Translations under genes and position numbers: made by a program
Shown here: in pieces, positions 12,497 through 23,399 of the stretch
Layout of the letters: each line of letters starts with the position of its first letter
Numbering within the stretch: the stretch's first letter is position 1
Notes under the pieces: generated by a model
Told to the model about the DNA's origin: nothing
The model's database searches: none
What the model saw: only the letters and a program-made list of their open reading frames with translations
Assembly (NCBI RefSeq): GCF_000247695.1
Contig: NW_004624734.1
Span: forward strand, 16,047,542-16,111,541
Source: Heterocephalus glaber
Taxonomy: Eukaryota > Chordata > Mammalia > Rodentia > Bathyergidae
Direction of reading: 5' to 3'
Length of the DNA: 64,000 nucleotides

Positions 12497-13039
12497 CATT
12501 ACTTATTTTATATTAGTCTCCTTGAATGTTATTTTCTGTCTTTAATTTTCTATACCACATACTCTGTCAGGTTAAACAACTTTTACTCACCCTTCAATGT
12601 TTATTATATTAGACACCATTTCTTCAAAGGAATTCTACAGAAATTGTTATTCCTTTCTGGACCTTATTGAGCAGAATATATCTTAATAGCATTTAACAAT
12701 TCACATTGTCATGATTTATTCACATGGGAAATGCTCTCCAAAACCTAACATACTTTGTCCATATTAGATTTTCTAAAGGATAAATTTTTCAAGCCTGTCA
12801 TTATTCAATAACTAAGGAAAGGAGAAATGGCAACTTTAGAAAGAAAAAGAAAAGGCTATTTTAGGTTGAAAGGAAGAAACAAAACCATTGAGGGAAAGAA
12901 GAACTCCAAACAATAATATTAACAGTGTGTGGCTTTGCAATGCTGAAGGTAACATTTTTAGTCACTCAGTATGTGCAACATAATATTTTAATTTTCGGCT
13001 TTTAATTTAATTGTCATCGTGACTGGCTTAGAAGTAGCC

Positions 13040-13330
13040 TACGTAAAGTAGACTTACAGGTGTCTGGGTAGGTCATGGCTGGATGACCTAGGGCTCTGTG
13101 TCTGGTCCCTCCTTTGTCACTCGTCTCCTGTATTGTGCTTTCTGGCTGCCATGAACTGAGCAGCTTTGCTCTGTCATCCCCTTCCAGCATGAGGATTCTG
13201 TTTTGGAGCCAGCTGATCAGGGGCTGAATCCTCTGAAACTGTGAGCCAAAGTAACTTTTCTACTTTTAAATTGTATATGTCAGGTATTTTGTATCACTGA
13301 CAGAAAAGCTGAGTAATAATGAGATAATTC
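13040..13330 (+). mobile_element. MaLR-type LTR, 3' part, plus strand
   Basis: Contains 'tgctttctggctgccatgaa', 'gagcagctttgctctgtcat', 'tcctctgaaactgtgagcca' and 'tcactgacagaaaagctgag', all in MaLR LTR order. The 5' third is missing. It lies about 220 bases from another LTR in the same orientation. Confidence 0.75.
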
Positions 13331-13545
13331 CTAATGATTTACTTGAAAACCATGATAAGAAATGCTCAATAATCACAAATGGTATGAGTTAGAGTGGTAT
13401 CAACTCATATAAGTAATAGAAATTAGAACATTTTTTTTAAACATTTACCTGGCAAAATTGTTTTCTTGGACACATAATTTTGTTGGTGAATAAATTCACT
13501 TATCGATTAAACACTTAACAATTTTGTATTATTCTTAGGCTGATA

Positions 13546-13886
13546 CATACTGCTACAGTTTAGATGTGGAATGTTCCTGAAAGTTCCAAATGTTAAAGAC
13601 TTGTTCCCAGCCTATGGTACTATTGCAAGATAATAGTCTTTGAGAACTGAGGATATGCCCTTGTAGGAGGTAAAGGGATAAATCCCTCTTTTTTTTCCTT
13701 TTTGTCTAATGGAAATGATAAGTTTTATTCTGCCATTCTTTCTGTGCTACTTAATTATAAGGACAACACTGTGGGGTCAACCTATCATGGACTGGAACTT
13801 TCCAAACTGTGAGCCAAAACAGACTTTTCTCCTGGTAAGTTGATTATCTCAAATATTTTTTATGGTAATGAGAAACTAACACATAT
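13546..13886 (+). mobile_element. MaLR-type solo LTR with near-perfect TSD
   Basis: The LTR body at 13551-13881 runs from TGCTACAGTTTAGATGTGG to AGAAACTAACA. It contains 'actgtgagccaaaacagac'. The 5-base flanks are CATAC and CATAT, a target duplication with one difference. It is a solo LTR of about 331 bases; no internal retroviral region is adjacent. Confidence 0.85.
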
Positions 13887-14690
13887 GCTTAATTATTTTT
13901 TTATGTCTTCTACTTTTTTTTTAATACTTTTTTAATGGAAATATTTTTAGTTCTTCAATGAGCATACAATTACTAACTTATAGAATACTTGTTTATCTTC
14001 TGTTATCAAAATAGTTTAAGGTTATCAAGAAACTGAAATCTTACCAAAATATTCTAATTAATTCTATTGCATTTACAGCTTTAAATATACTTTCCTCTCA
14101 TTTTCATCACTTTTCATTGGGTTATTTCTAAATGAAAAAATATACTAGACATACAGCTGAATGCTCTTAATTATTGAAAATTATAATAATAGTGACTGGA
14201 TTATAAAACAGAGGGATACAGAAACTAATCTTTATAAATATCTCCCAGGAAATCTATGTATCTCTAGAAAAAATGTATAAGATTATATATGTGGGATATA
14301 TATGTCCCTCTTAATATTACATTTGGTTGCCACCAAAAGCATCATATTGATTTAAACTGTCATTCTAACAGTAGTTTACTTGAAGCAGTTATATATCAGG
14401 AAAACAGTGTGACAGAAATCTCATAACTATCACTTGATATAAGAATTTAACACTCTAATATTTATTTTTTTTCTTTGTCTTTGTAGTCTTACTATAAATA
14501 TGGTAGTGGCTTCCCTTGTTTGCAATTTTTGGTTATCCCAATACTTTTGAATTTTGAGATGTACAGTAATAATATTTTCTTTTTCCAAAAACCAAAACCG
14601 TCCTAACTTTCTTCCAGGTGATCCTAAGATTTCAGCAGATCAAGATCCAGGATACTAGAGTGCTCACAGGGAGCACTCTAAATCTCATTC
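13887..14690. other. AT-rich unassigned DNA
   Basis: No feature is recognised apart from T-rich tracts. Confidence 0.4.
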
Positions 14691-14699
14691 CTCTCCCCG

Positions 14700-14920
14700 A
14701 AGATGTTGAGTTGGCAGTTCTTGCTGGCTGCCTGCCACTAGTTTCCTCAGTGCTCAGGGCCTGCATTTGTGCTGAGACAAGGTGCCCACATTCTCTTTTA
14801 CATTTCAAACCTTTATCTCTTCTGCCTTGAATGTTTTTTATGGATGAACAAACCAGGTCAACTAAGATAAGCCACTGATACTCTCCACTAAATCTTCCTG
14901 CATTTTAGGAACTGCTCTAA
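14700..14920 (+). mobile_element. L2 LINE fragment, plus strand
   Basis: Shows decayed L2 3' landmarks, 'cagggcctgcatttgtgctg' then 'ttatctcttctgccttgaat' and 'ccactaaatcttcctgc'. The assignment is tentative because divergence is high. Confidence 0.35.
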
Positions 14921-15021
14921 AACTGAACTTCTGCTAAAAACTTCCGACCAGGACAAAGACACAGGCTCATGTTTTTAGCTAAGTTCGTTTTCATCAAAGA
15001 AAAAAAAAACTGGGGTCTCAG

Positions 15022-15195
15022 GTTTAACCCTATTTACTATTTCTTTGACCACAGAGTAGTCATTAACTTTTCAAAGTCTGAGTTTCTGGGTTAAAAAATT
15101 AGAATAATCATGTCTGTATTGCTCACCTTCCAAGATTCTGTGGAGATAAAGTTGTGTATGTGAATGTACTTATACCGTGAACCACGATGGGATAT
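15022..15195 (+). repeat. MIR SINE relic, plus strand
   Basis: Forward MIR order: 'cattaacttttcaaagtctg', 'agtttctgggttaaaaaatt', 'agaataatcatgtctgtatt', 'gattctgtggagataaag'. This corresponds to the 'taacctctctgagcctcagt ... aaaatgggg ... gttgtgaggatt' landmarks. Confidence 0.7.
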
Positions 15196-16679
15196 AAATG
15201 ACCTTTTAGTTCTTTTGATGAATTAGATATTATGCAATAAACTTTGTTTTTAAAGATCCAATATCATATTGTCATTTCAAAGGTGTATTTTTTTCATTCA
15301 TCTTTGAAATAATAAATGTTTAAGCACATCCTGTTTAAGGAGGAAATTCAGTAAGGTTTGGACATAAAGTCCTGCTTTTGATTCCATGCAAAAGGAGGAT
15401 ATTGAATTTTAGCATACTCTCCTTAACACTCTTTTGTATCCTTAATGCTGACATTTTTATCACTAACAAGAAAGCCAAGAAATTGTACTTGTTGTCAGAA
15501 ACTCCATGAAGTATGTGATATGGGAGATCATGACAGGAAACATTGTCAAAGAACATTGTTACAGTGTGCTTGAAACACAGAAAATTGTGTGGCTGGGACA
15601 AAATATCCTACACCTACAAATTAAAGGAGGAGAGGCTTATTTTGACTCACAGTTTCAGAGAATTCAGTCCATGCATATTTTCTAGCTCCAAGACAGAAAC
15701 TGCATTGAGGAAGGACATGGCAGAGGAAAGCTTCTCAATTGATGCCAGCCAAAAGTAGAGAAAGAATAAAGGATCTTGGGATAAGAATACAGTCTTACAG
15801 ATGACAGACCAGTGACTCAACATTTCCAACCAGACCTCAGCACTGAGCAGCACATTTAGTTATGAATTCATCAATAAATTAACCCGCTGTGGTGTGTAGC
15901 AACCTCCATGACCCAGTCACTTTCTGAAACTCTACCTCTGAACAAATGAGGCATTTTAGATCTATACCAGGGATCTCTGATTCCTGACCAACAGGCCAGG
16001 GCAGGTCCATGGCCTGTTAGGGACTGGGCTGCACAGCAAGAGTAGAGTGGTGGGCAAGCAAGCAAAGCTTCACCTGTGTAAGAGCTGCTTCACATAGCTC
16101 CAATTAATACCTGAGTTCCACCACTTCTCTTATCAGAGGTAGCATTAATGACAGCATGAACCCCACTGTGAACTGCACATGCAACAGATCCAAGTTGCAT
16201 GCTCCTTATGAGAAATTAATGCCTGATGATATGAAATAGAGCTGAAGGCTCTGCTACTACAGTTTGGCATCAGCTGCAAATATAGGTCAATATTATCAGA
16301 GTGATTCGACTGAACAGAAACTACAATAAATCATTTGTAGATGCGTCAAAACCTTATCAGTGAGTGTAAGTGCTTTATGGTGGCAGGTGAGTTTATGTAC
16401 ATCAATTGTGCAGCTGTATCTGGTAAGGGAATTTAAGTCAGTCTCACATTTATTTGAGTCTGTGAGTGTTCCACCCATTAGCTTGCTCATTGCCTCTGTC
16501 TGCAACTCCTTACTGCAGTAAGCACTTGTCGCAGTCACAATTTGTTAAAGGTAAACGAGGAATGCTGGCCAAAATGAGTAAAATGTGAACATCACTGGAG
16601 AATGTCTTTGAACATCTTTGAAAAGGGGTCAAGACTCAATGAAGACAGTAGAAAACTCTAAAACTGCCAAGAATAAAAA

Positions 16680-18300
16680 TAAGCTGAACTTAAAAGAAAA
16701 TACCAAGAGTCCTACTTAAATGATGAGTTCATTACAACAGGAGATTCACATTTTCCAAGTCTGCTTTGTATAATATGTGGTGACCAGCTATCCAACAAAG
16801 CTATGAAACCTTCAAAACTGCTTTGCCACATGGAGACTAAACTCCCTGCATTAAAAGACAAGATCCTGGAGCTTTTAAAAAGAAAAAAAAATACATGAAC
16901 ATGAAAAACAGAAGCAAATTCATGAAGGCCCTACTTCACCCAGTGTGTCTGCACTGATGGCATCACTCTTACTGGCTAACTGAAGGCTAAAGCTAAGAGT
17001 CACTTTACTACCGGTAAATTATTGATCTTGCCTGCTGTAAGGACATTTGAAGTGAAATTTTCTGAAAGGCTACAGTTCAGAAAGAGACAAGTGTTCCTCT
17101 TTCAGCTAGCACCATAACCATGTGAATTGATGAAAGATCAGAACAATTGAGGCACAATTGTCAGGATTAAGGAATCATGGTACACAGGTTAAAATCCAGG
17201 TTAAAAGGTACAAATGCTGACAACAAGGCAAGAATGCTTGTTTTTGTGCAATATATTTTTTAAGGAGGTTATCATAAGGATAGGCTGTCAACCAACACCA
17301 GAGCTGGAGAACTACTTAAGCCTTTGTATGATTATATATCAGGAAACTGAATCGGTCATTTCTTGACTGTACAGGTATGGATAGAGTGGCTGCCATGGCT
17401 GGTTTCACTACTCAGGTGAAAGAGGTTGTTTCTGAATGTGAGTCTACACACTGTGTCTTTCACAGACAAATGCTGACAAGGTGATAGATGTCACCTGAAT
17501 TTAACATTTTTCAAAATGGGACTGAAATTATCAACTACATTAAAGTGTATGTCCTTCATTCATATCTATTCATGCTCCTCTGTCAGGAGATGGATACAGA
17601 GCATATAAGACTTCTTTTCAACACAGAATTCAGATATCTGACCAAAGGTAGATGATTGCCCAGAGTTCTTGAGTTATGGGAATCACTTCAGAGATTTCAT
17701 TCAGAAAAACAATTACTCTGGCATTACCTTCCAGTTACACAGAATGGGACACAAAGCTTGCTTACTCAAGTAACATCCTCAATTTCTCAGTGAATTCAGT
17801 TATTTCAGAGGAGAATAACTGTGTTCAAGTGAGCAAAGGAAGTGGATACATTCACATTCAAATTAGAATTATGCAGGCAATAAGTGAACACTAGGATTTT
17901 GGACATATTTCAAACATTAGCAAAGATGCTGAAAAAGACTGAGCCAGGGCCTTCTTTCTTCCAGACGGTGTGTGATCACCTATCTCAGTTTTCAAGAGTT
18001 TGAGCATTATTTCCCAACCAGAAAAGAATCATGAACTGGAAAGAATGGATCAATGACCCATTTGTGAATAAGCCAAGTGAACTGACTTTATCTGTGCTAA
18101 AAGATCATCTGCTTGACATTACAAATGATGGTGGCCTTAAACATACATTTCATACAGCTTTAACTCATCATATGTCCTGTACTAAAGTCAAGGGGAATAT
18201 CATGAGATTGCCACAAAAGTATGGAAAAATTTGCTTTCACATCCAACATACTATCCTCATAAAGAAAATTTTCTACAGTGACAGAAATTAACATAAGAGT
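16680..18300 (+). pseudogene. Decayed hAT transposase with BED finger
   Basis: Three conserved pieces can be read on the plus strand. At 16761-16862 a BED-type zinc finger reads C-x2-C then CHMETKLPALKDK. The first His is kept, but the expected second His is Leu, so metal binding is broken. At 17374-17475 the region around the first catalytic Asp reads GMDRVAAMAGF...THCVFHR and keeps the Asp and the C-x2-H motif. At 17575-17640 LLCQEMDTEHIRLL and following residues match the Charlie transposase middle. At 18031-18170 WINDPFVNKPSELTLSVL is the start of the C-terminal dimerisation region. The pieces lie in different frames with stops between them, and the C-terminal end has decayed before the ID insertion. 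The intact protein would have cut and pasted the element in the nucleus; this copy is dead. Confidence 0.85.
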
Positions 18301-18320
18301 ATGGAGTAAACGGAATCTTG

Positions 18321-18426
18321 GCAATACACTTTTTTTTTTTTTTTGTACTTGGGATCGAACTCAGGACCTTGCTCTTGCCAGACAGGCAAGGTGCCACTGA
18401 GCTAAATCCCTAGAAAGCAACACACT
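18321..18426 (-). repeat. ID SINE inside the hAT element, with TSD
   Basis: A poly(T) run is followed by GTACTTGGGATCGAACTC and CCACTGAGCTAAATCCC, a reversed ID. The target duplications are GCAATACACT at 18321-18330 and GCAACACACT at 18417-18426 (one difference). The insertion lies in the 3' part of the Charlie-like element, so it is the youngest layer of the stack. Confidence 0.92.
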
Positions 18427-18959
18427 TTTAGTGTCATTGTTTCCAATTTCCCTGAGATGGGATCATATAGTTGTAGGAAAACAAGCTTAGGTTCTCATGA
18501 ATCATCTGTTATAGTGTGTTGTATAATTATTTCATCATATAAACAATATAATAATAATAGAAATAAAGTGTAAAATAAAAGTCACGTGTTCAAATCATCC
18601 CCAAATCATTTCCCCTGCTCCAGTCCATGGAAAAATTGTCTTCTGCAAAACTAGTCCTTGAAGCCAAAAAGGTTGGAGACTGGTGATCTAAACTATAACA
18701 CTAAGATAAATCGGCTCAATTAAAAATAATGAATATAATAATGACACACTTGGGTAGTTGATCCAATCCATGTAGCTAGTCACTACTTGAATATAGCATG
18801 ATAATTTCTGTGAGACTATATGGTTTCACTACTATTTTTCACTTTTATTAAGGGAAAATTGATAATAATCTGCAAACATCGGAGTACAATGTGATAAAAT
18901 TTGTTCTGTGAAAATATTTCGACAAAGATGACATAATTAAAAGATAATCTTTATTCCTC

Positions 18960-19065
18960 ATCCATCCATTCTTCATTTCTATTCATGTCTTTATTTATTT
19001 ATTCAATACTCATTGACTATCTATCAGGCCAAGGATGTTACAAGTGCTAGAAATATAGTGGTAAA
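18960..19065 (-). mobile_element. L2 LINE 3' fragment, minus strand
   Basis: Reversed L2 end: 'tatttattcaatactcattg', 'ctatcaggccaaggatgtta' and 'tagtggtaaacaaaataaaa', matching the well-known 'tattgagcgcctactatgtgcc...gtgaacaaaa' form. It is interrupted on the right by an L1 tail. Confidence 0.65.
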
Positions 19066-19364
19066 CAAAATAAAATGTATAATAGATAATGTGAAATAGG
19101 AAAGAAATGCTTAAATGAGAAGGAGCACTTCAGAGCGGGTAGGGGGAAAAGAAAGAAGGGAAAAGGGGAAAATGAGAAAAGAAAGATAAAATGGAAACAA
19201 AGCTTTTGTAAATAAGGAGGGAAAGAAGAGTTGAAGGAAGGGAAGAGGAATGGAAAAAACTAAGAATTAAGATATATCATGTACAGGTACAAGCTCAGCA
19301 TGATAAATGTGATCATTACGTACATCTAAACTGTGCCAATAAACTTAATTAATAAAAAAATTAA
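19066..19364 (+). mobile_element. L1 LINE 3' UTR fragment (5'-truncated), plus strand
   Basis: The block has 'aatagataatgtgaaatagg', a purine-rich middle, 'ttttgtaaataaggagg' and 'ctgtgccaataaacttaatt'. It aligns by eye along its length with the L1 3' UTR units at 57443-57980 but has only one unit. Flanks TGGTAAACAAA (from 19059) and TGGTAAAAAAG (from 19365) may be a decayed target duplication. It was inserted into the L2 relic at its left. Confidence 0.8.
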
Positions 19365-19512
19365 TGGTAAAAAAGCAACTCCTAATTATTCAAAGCAAAA
19401 TGAATAAATGAACTAAACTATTTACTGTGTTGTTTATCTAACTGCAAAGGAATTATTTATAGTGGCTCAAAGAAGTAGTTAATTCATCTCTCTGATTGAT
19501 GTGGGATTTTTA

Positions 19513-19673
19513 AAATATGCAAAACTTACTTTAAGTGTTTTCAATAAAATATTCTTAATAATATTGAAAAAATGTCCACCTTTCTTTAGAAGCCAGATTG
19601 CATAAGGCATTTGAGCCTTTGGAATCATTTCATCTTTTACTTTGAAAGCAATGGGAATTCTCTGAAAGGTTTT
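19513..19673 (-). repeat. Member 1 of a local inverted duplicate pair
   Basis: The reverse complement of this block matches 21162-21324 at about 90% by hand alignment, with one 2-base indel. Here its sequence continues on the 19700 side with 'ggttttgagtagagaattta' and 'gatccaggtaagagcttatg'. That resembles an old mammalian interspersed repeat, so this is probably the source copy. Confidence 0.8.
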
Positions 19674-19680
19674 GAGTAGA

Positions 19681-20152
19681 GAATTTACATGGCTTCATTT
19701 GGATTTTGTAGCACTTCTCAAGCTATAGGGTTGAAAATAAATGTTACAGGTACTCTACTACTGCAGGGATCCAGGTAAGAGCTTATGGTGGATCAGCTTA
19801 TGGGGTTTACAACTGCTAAAAGAGGAAAAAGAAGTCTCATTAGGCTGATATTTTGAACACAGATCTCATTGCATTCTTCTGCCATGGTTTTGGTTTGCAA
19901 AATCTGTTCTGTGGTATTTATGAGGGCTAATCAAAAAAATACATAAATGTTTAAAAACTTTTTAAAGTTCTTGCAATGAGAGACATTTCTAAGAATGATG
20001 GGATAGATAAGTGTGTTCAAAGTGAGGGGGAGTATTTAGAGGGATAGTAATGGCAATGTGTCTTTTACTGTACTGTTTTTAAATTTAACATTCACCGTAT
20101 ATTTTTATCATGTTTCATTGATCAAATGTTGACAGTAGTTTCTGTCAAATAA
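19681..20152. other. Unassigned DNA
   Basis: The first 120 bases look like the continuation of an old repeat ('agcacttctcaagctatagg', 'atccaggtaagagcttatgg'). I see nothing in the rest. Confidence 0.3.
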
Positions 20153-20652
20153 AAATCGTTACATTGTATCATCATCCACCTTCTTCACTAGATTTGACAT
20201 TGCAAATTCTAGCTCTTCCCCAATGTCTGACCATGAAAGGTAAATGTTTTGAATTAATTCTGGACATCCGGACAGCCACAATGGCACAAATGAAAACTCA
20301 AAAGAAGGCTACAGAACTGCTTCAGAATGTGTCAAGAAGAATGAAATATGTGTATTCAAAGAGAGTGGTAGGGTATTTTGAAGTAGATTAGTAGCAATGT
20401 GATTTTTCCTGTAATCAATTTCCAAAAATTTAAACATAGTGCATCTTTCGATCACACCTTGTGAACTTTAGCATAAGGTCTCCAAATTTCTTAACTGAAA
20501 TCATCATGTAAATGTAATAAAATTAGTTCTTTCCTACATAGCTTCCACATAGGAAGATCAGTTGAGCAGCTTGATGCAACTCAAAAGACCGTACACATTT
20601 TTTCTGAAGACTCACTTCCTAGACACTAACCCTTTCTCCTCCCTTTCTAGTC

Positions 20653-20735
20653 ACCAGGTTGGGATGTTGCTCAATAGTAGAGCACTTGCCTAGCATACGC
20701 AAGGCCCTTGAACTGCAAAAACAAAACAAAAAACC
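20653..20735 (+). repeat. Older ID SINE of the classic rodent type, plus strand
   Basis: Reads 'ggttgggatgttgctcaata', GTAGAGCACTTGCCTAGCAT, 'acgcaaggcccttg', then an AACAAAACAAAA tail. Unlike the other copies here it keeps the GTAGAGC.CTTGCCTAGCA core of the general rodent ID, suggesting an earlier subfamily. Confidence 0.85.
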
Positions 20736-21011
20736 TTTATAATGCAACAAAGGATTATAGGTTATATAATTACATCTCAGTCATAAAGTAAAAACTAAAA
20801 ATCAATAATAATTGGATAATTAAAAAAGCAGTTTTAAAGAGTGTTATTATTTCTTTTCTTTTCTCATAAGTTCGTATGTAATCAAGCCCTAATAGTAAGC
20901 CATTTTCCTTAGGTGAACTTTAAGTGTCCTTTAGGGAATAACTTTGTATACAATATAAAGTAATTTTAGTAAATTATTTTTGTATCTCTCTTCCTGTTTT
21001 TTCTTCACATT

Positions 21012-21512
21012 TGTATTGGTCGACTGTCCCATTGCTGGGACGAAATACCCAACACACACATAATATGAAGGAGCTTATAATTTGGTTATGGTTTCAGTGG
21101 ACTGGGCCCATGATAGGAGGATCCAAGGCAGAAGCATCATGCCAGAGGAGCATGGTGGAAGAAACCTTTCAGAGATTTCCCATTGCTTTCGAAGTAAAAG
21201 AGATGAAATATTTCCAAAGGCTCCAATACCTTCTGTAATCTGGCTTCTAAAGAAAGATGGACATTTTTTCAATATTATTAACAATATTTTATTGAAAACA
21301 CTTAAAGTATGTTTTTCCTATTTACTCAACCCATGGAATTCCCGAAGCAGAGCAGTGGAACAGAGCCAGAGAGGAAACAACCAGGGACCACATATGCCAC
21401 CTAAGGTCAGGCTTCCATGACCCACACAAGCACATGCAGAAATGGTTTTTACTAATCCCCTGAGCACCCCTAAAGCAAATCAAGTTTACAATCCAGCTGA
21501 ACAATCATATCA
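21012..21512 (-). mobile_element. MaLR-type LTR, minus strand, carrying a foreign insert
   Basis: The left arm has TGTATTGGTCGACTGTCCCA, 'gctgggacgaaatacccaac', 'gtggactgggcccatgatag' and 'ccagaggagcatggtgg'. The right arm resumes with 'gaagcagagcagtgg', 'aggaaacaaccagggaccac' and 'aagtttacaatccagctgaa'. The roughly 160 bases between them (21162-21324) do not belong to the LTR and match 19513-19673 inverted. Ends are approximate. Confidence 0.75.
21162..21324 (+). repeat. Member 2 of the inverted duplicate pair, inside an LTR
   Basis: Starts AAACCTTTCAGAGATTTCCC and ends near 'aaagtatgtttttcctattt'. It matches the reverse complement of 19513-19673 with about a dozen differences. It has no poly(A) and no terminal repeats, so retrotransposition does not explain it. 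It replaces a short piece of LTR middle. Confidence 0.8.
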
Positions 21513-22057
21513 GCTCTCAGAAATTTAACATTTATAAACTCACTTTTGTCTTCAGGATTTATCTATTTAGAGAGAGCTTTATGAAGAATTTTATGATAAT
21601 GGAGAGAATCATGGTAGAGTGAGTTTTATTGAAAGGAGATTATTGTGATACATTGCTATCTCTTAAACAGGTAAAATGTATCATTCTATAAAAGATGAAA
21701 AAACATTTCCTATTGATTTGAACATAGCCAAATATATGAGCTCATTCATCATTAACTTAATAACAGCATAACTCCCCTAACTTTAGGCATTGAATGCAAC
21801 TATTTGCTTTGGGCTTTGGTTCTTCAATCATTAATACACTGTATTTTTTCTTTCCTCCATCTTGTACCACACACCAGATGAAACAAAAAATGACATTTGG
21901 GAGAACTCAGAGGAGGTAATAACATAGAAATTAGACATCTGTTTTCAAGAATATTTTCTATCTGGATTATTTTAGGTTCACATTAAAAATCAAAAGAGAA
22001 CAAACACAAATTTTGTTCACACAAAAGCCTGGAATGGGTTTGACATTTCTCTGTTAG

Positions 22058-22061
<4 letters not shown>
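21513..22061. other. Unassigned DNA
   Basis: AT-rich sequence; no feature is recognised. Confidence 0.4.
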
Positions 22062-22098
<37 letters not shown>

Positions 22099-22107
22099 GC
22101 TCGTGTG
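22062..22107. repeat. (GT)n microsatellite
   Basis: About 16 uninterrupted GT units followed by GCGTGTGCTCGTGTG interruptions. Likely polymorphic. Confidence 0.95.
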
Positions 22108-23184
22108 CCCATTTATGTAGTGGTGGAATTTTTCCTTGTTTCTTTTGTCATCTGAATATTTTTACTAAATCAGTTTTACACACTTTTATGAATGGTTTTT
22201 CATCTCAGTAAAAGAAACATTGAAAAGTAAAATTATATCTTTTCTTTTCCTTTTCTTATCAAAAATCTATTCTCTTTCCTTCTTTTCCCTTATTGCAAAA
22301 GAGCCTCTTGTATTTACTTACCAGTTTCTATTATAAATTGCTGCACATATATCATCTAATTTTTCCCAATCCTACCTGGTGACGGTTAAGTTAAAAACAA
22401 AACAAAACACCATATCAACCCTTTTATCATAAAGAAACTGGGAAAGGTCTCTGAATGCCAAATCAAAATATAGTTTTGTATGCAACTGTAGAAATAAACC
22501 ATAAAATGTAGGCATGCACTGTGTGTTTCTATCTTACCAGAACTATTTCCAAGATGGCTCTGCATGCTAAACCCAAAGACTAGTGAGGGAAGTTAGAGTT
22601 TCGAGGCCTCTGACAGGCCTGACTTTCTAGCCTGCTTTTGTCATAAAACGTCTTCCCAGTCCCTCTGTTTTGTTCCCACAGAAGGCTCAGGTTTTATCTG
22701 CCCACACATTAAAATTCGTACTCACAAAGTCCCATCTTTAAACTAACTCTTCTCTTCCTTTCCTCTATGTTTTTTAGCAATCCTTAATGCACATAGAATC
22801 TGTGCCACAACTTTTGGGAAAAGAACTGTAAAATTGGGAGGTTTAGCAGAAACTTCCTTCCAAGTTGGAAAACCGTTGTTAGAAAGCGTGCAAGGATGTT
22901 CTCTTCTTAAAAACCAATAAATGCTTTAAATATCACACACTTTCAAATATTTCCCCCTTTAAACCCAAATAAATATTTAATAAAATTGTGATTGTTGATG
23001 TTACCAGTTATCTTGATAACCCCACGGGGTGCCCAAAGCAGTTGAAGTATTTGTGGTTGTGTCTGTGAAAGTGTTCCTGGACAGAGTGGTATTTGAATCA
23101 GTGGCTCAATAAAGCAGGTAGCCATCCCCAGGGCATTTGTACCCTGGTCACTACATTTAAAGCTTTATTTACTTATTCATGTAT
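22108..23184. other. Unassigned DNA
   Basis: The section 22560-22900 is less AT-rich ('aggcctctgacaggcctgac', 'ttttgtcataaaacgtcttc') and may be an unrecognised LTR or DNA-element relic. No coding signature is visible. Confidence 0.3.
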
Positions 23185-23308
23185 TTATTTATCTATACTT
23201 AGACAGTCTCACTGTGTAGTTCAGGCTGACCTCAAACTTCTAGTGACCCTTCTGCCTCTGCCTCCAAAATGTTGAGATTATAAGTGTGACCCACCACGCC
23301 CACTATTT
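23185..23308 (-). repeat. B1-like SINE without the duplication, minus strand
   Basis: Reversed landmarks: 'agacagtctcactgtgtagt', 'tcaggctgacctcaaacttc', 'ttctgcctctgcctccaaaa', 'gagattataagtgtgaccca', CCACGCCCA. There is a single copy of the duplicated block, so this looks like an older proto-B1 type. Confidence 0.75.
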
Positions 23309-23399
23309 AAGGCTTTAATAACATAAAAAGCTGAGTAAGAAGGAGTTCCTTCTTTCTGCTTGATTGTGTTTGAGCACTAACATTGTTTTTTTTGTGTCT

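Larger units (their letters stand above)
15960..18693 (+). mobile_element. Charlie3/MER1-like hAT DNA transposon, nearly full length
   Basis: The body spans 15968-18685 (2.72 kb, about 2.6 kb without the ID inside it). The termini CAGGGATCTCTGATTCC and CACCAGTCTCCAACC (reverse strand) form imperfect inverted repeats of Charlie type. The 8-base duplications ATCTATAC and ATCTAAAC differ at one base and fit hAT target preference. Subterminal blocks such as GGCCTGTTAGGGACTGGGCT and GGAAAAATTGTCTTCTGCAA match the MER1/Charlie3 family as I remember it. Non-autonomous MER1 elements keep only the ends, but this copy keeps the internal transposase region. It is immobile now. Confidence 0.9.
15557..18699 (-). 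mobile_element. MaLR-type LTR (minus strand) split by a hAT transposon
   Basis: The left part at 15557-15967 has the reversed MaLR sequence, with 'ctgggacaaaatatcctaca', 'gacagaaactgcattgagga' and 'gaggcattttagatctatac'. The other minus-strand LTRs here end in a form like ATTTAAGATCTAAACTAYA. In this copy that end is reached only after the hAT element, as ATCTAAACTATAACA from 18686. The split therefore lies a few bases from the LTR 5' terminus. Confidence 0.8.
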
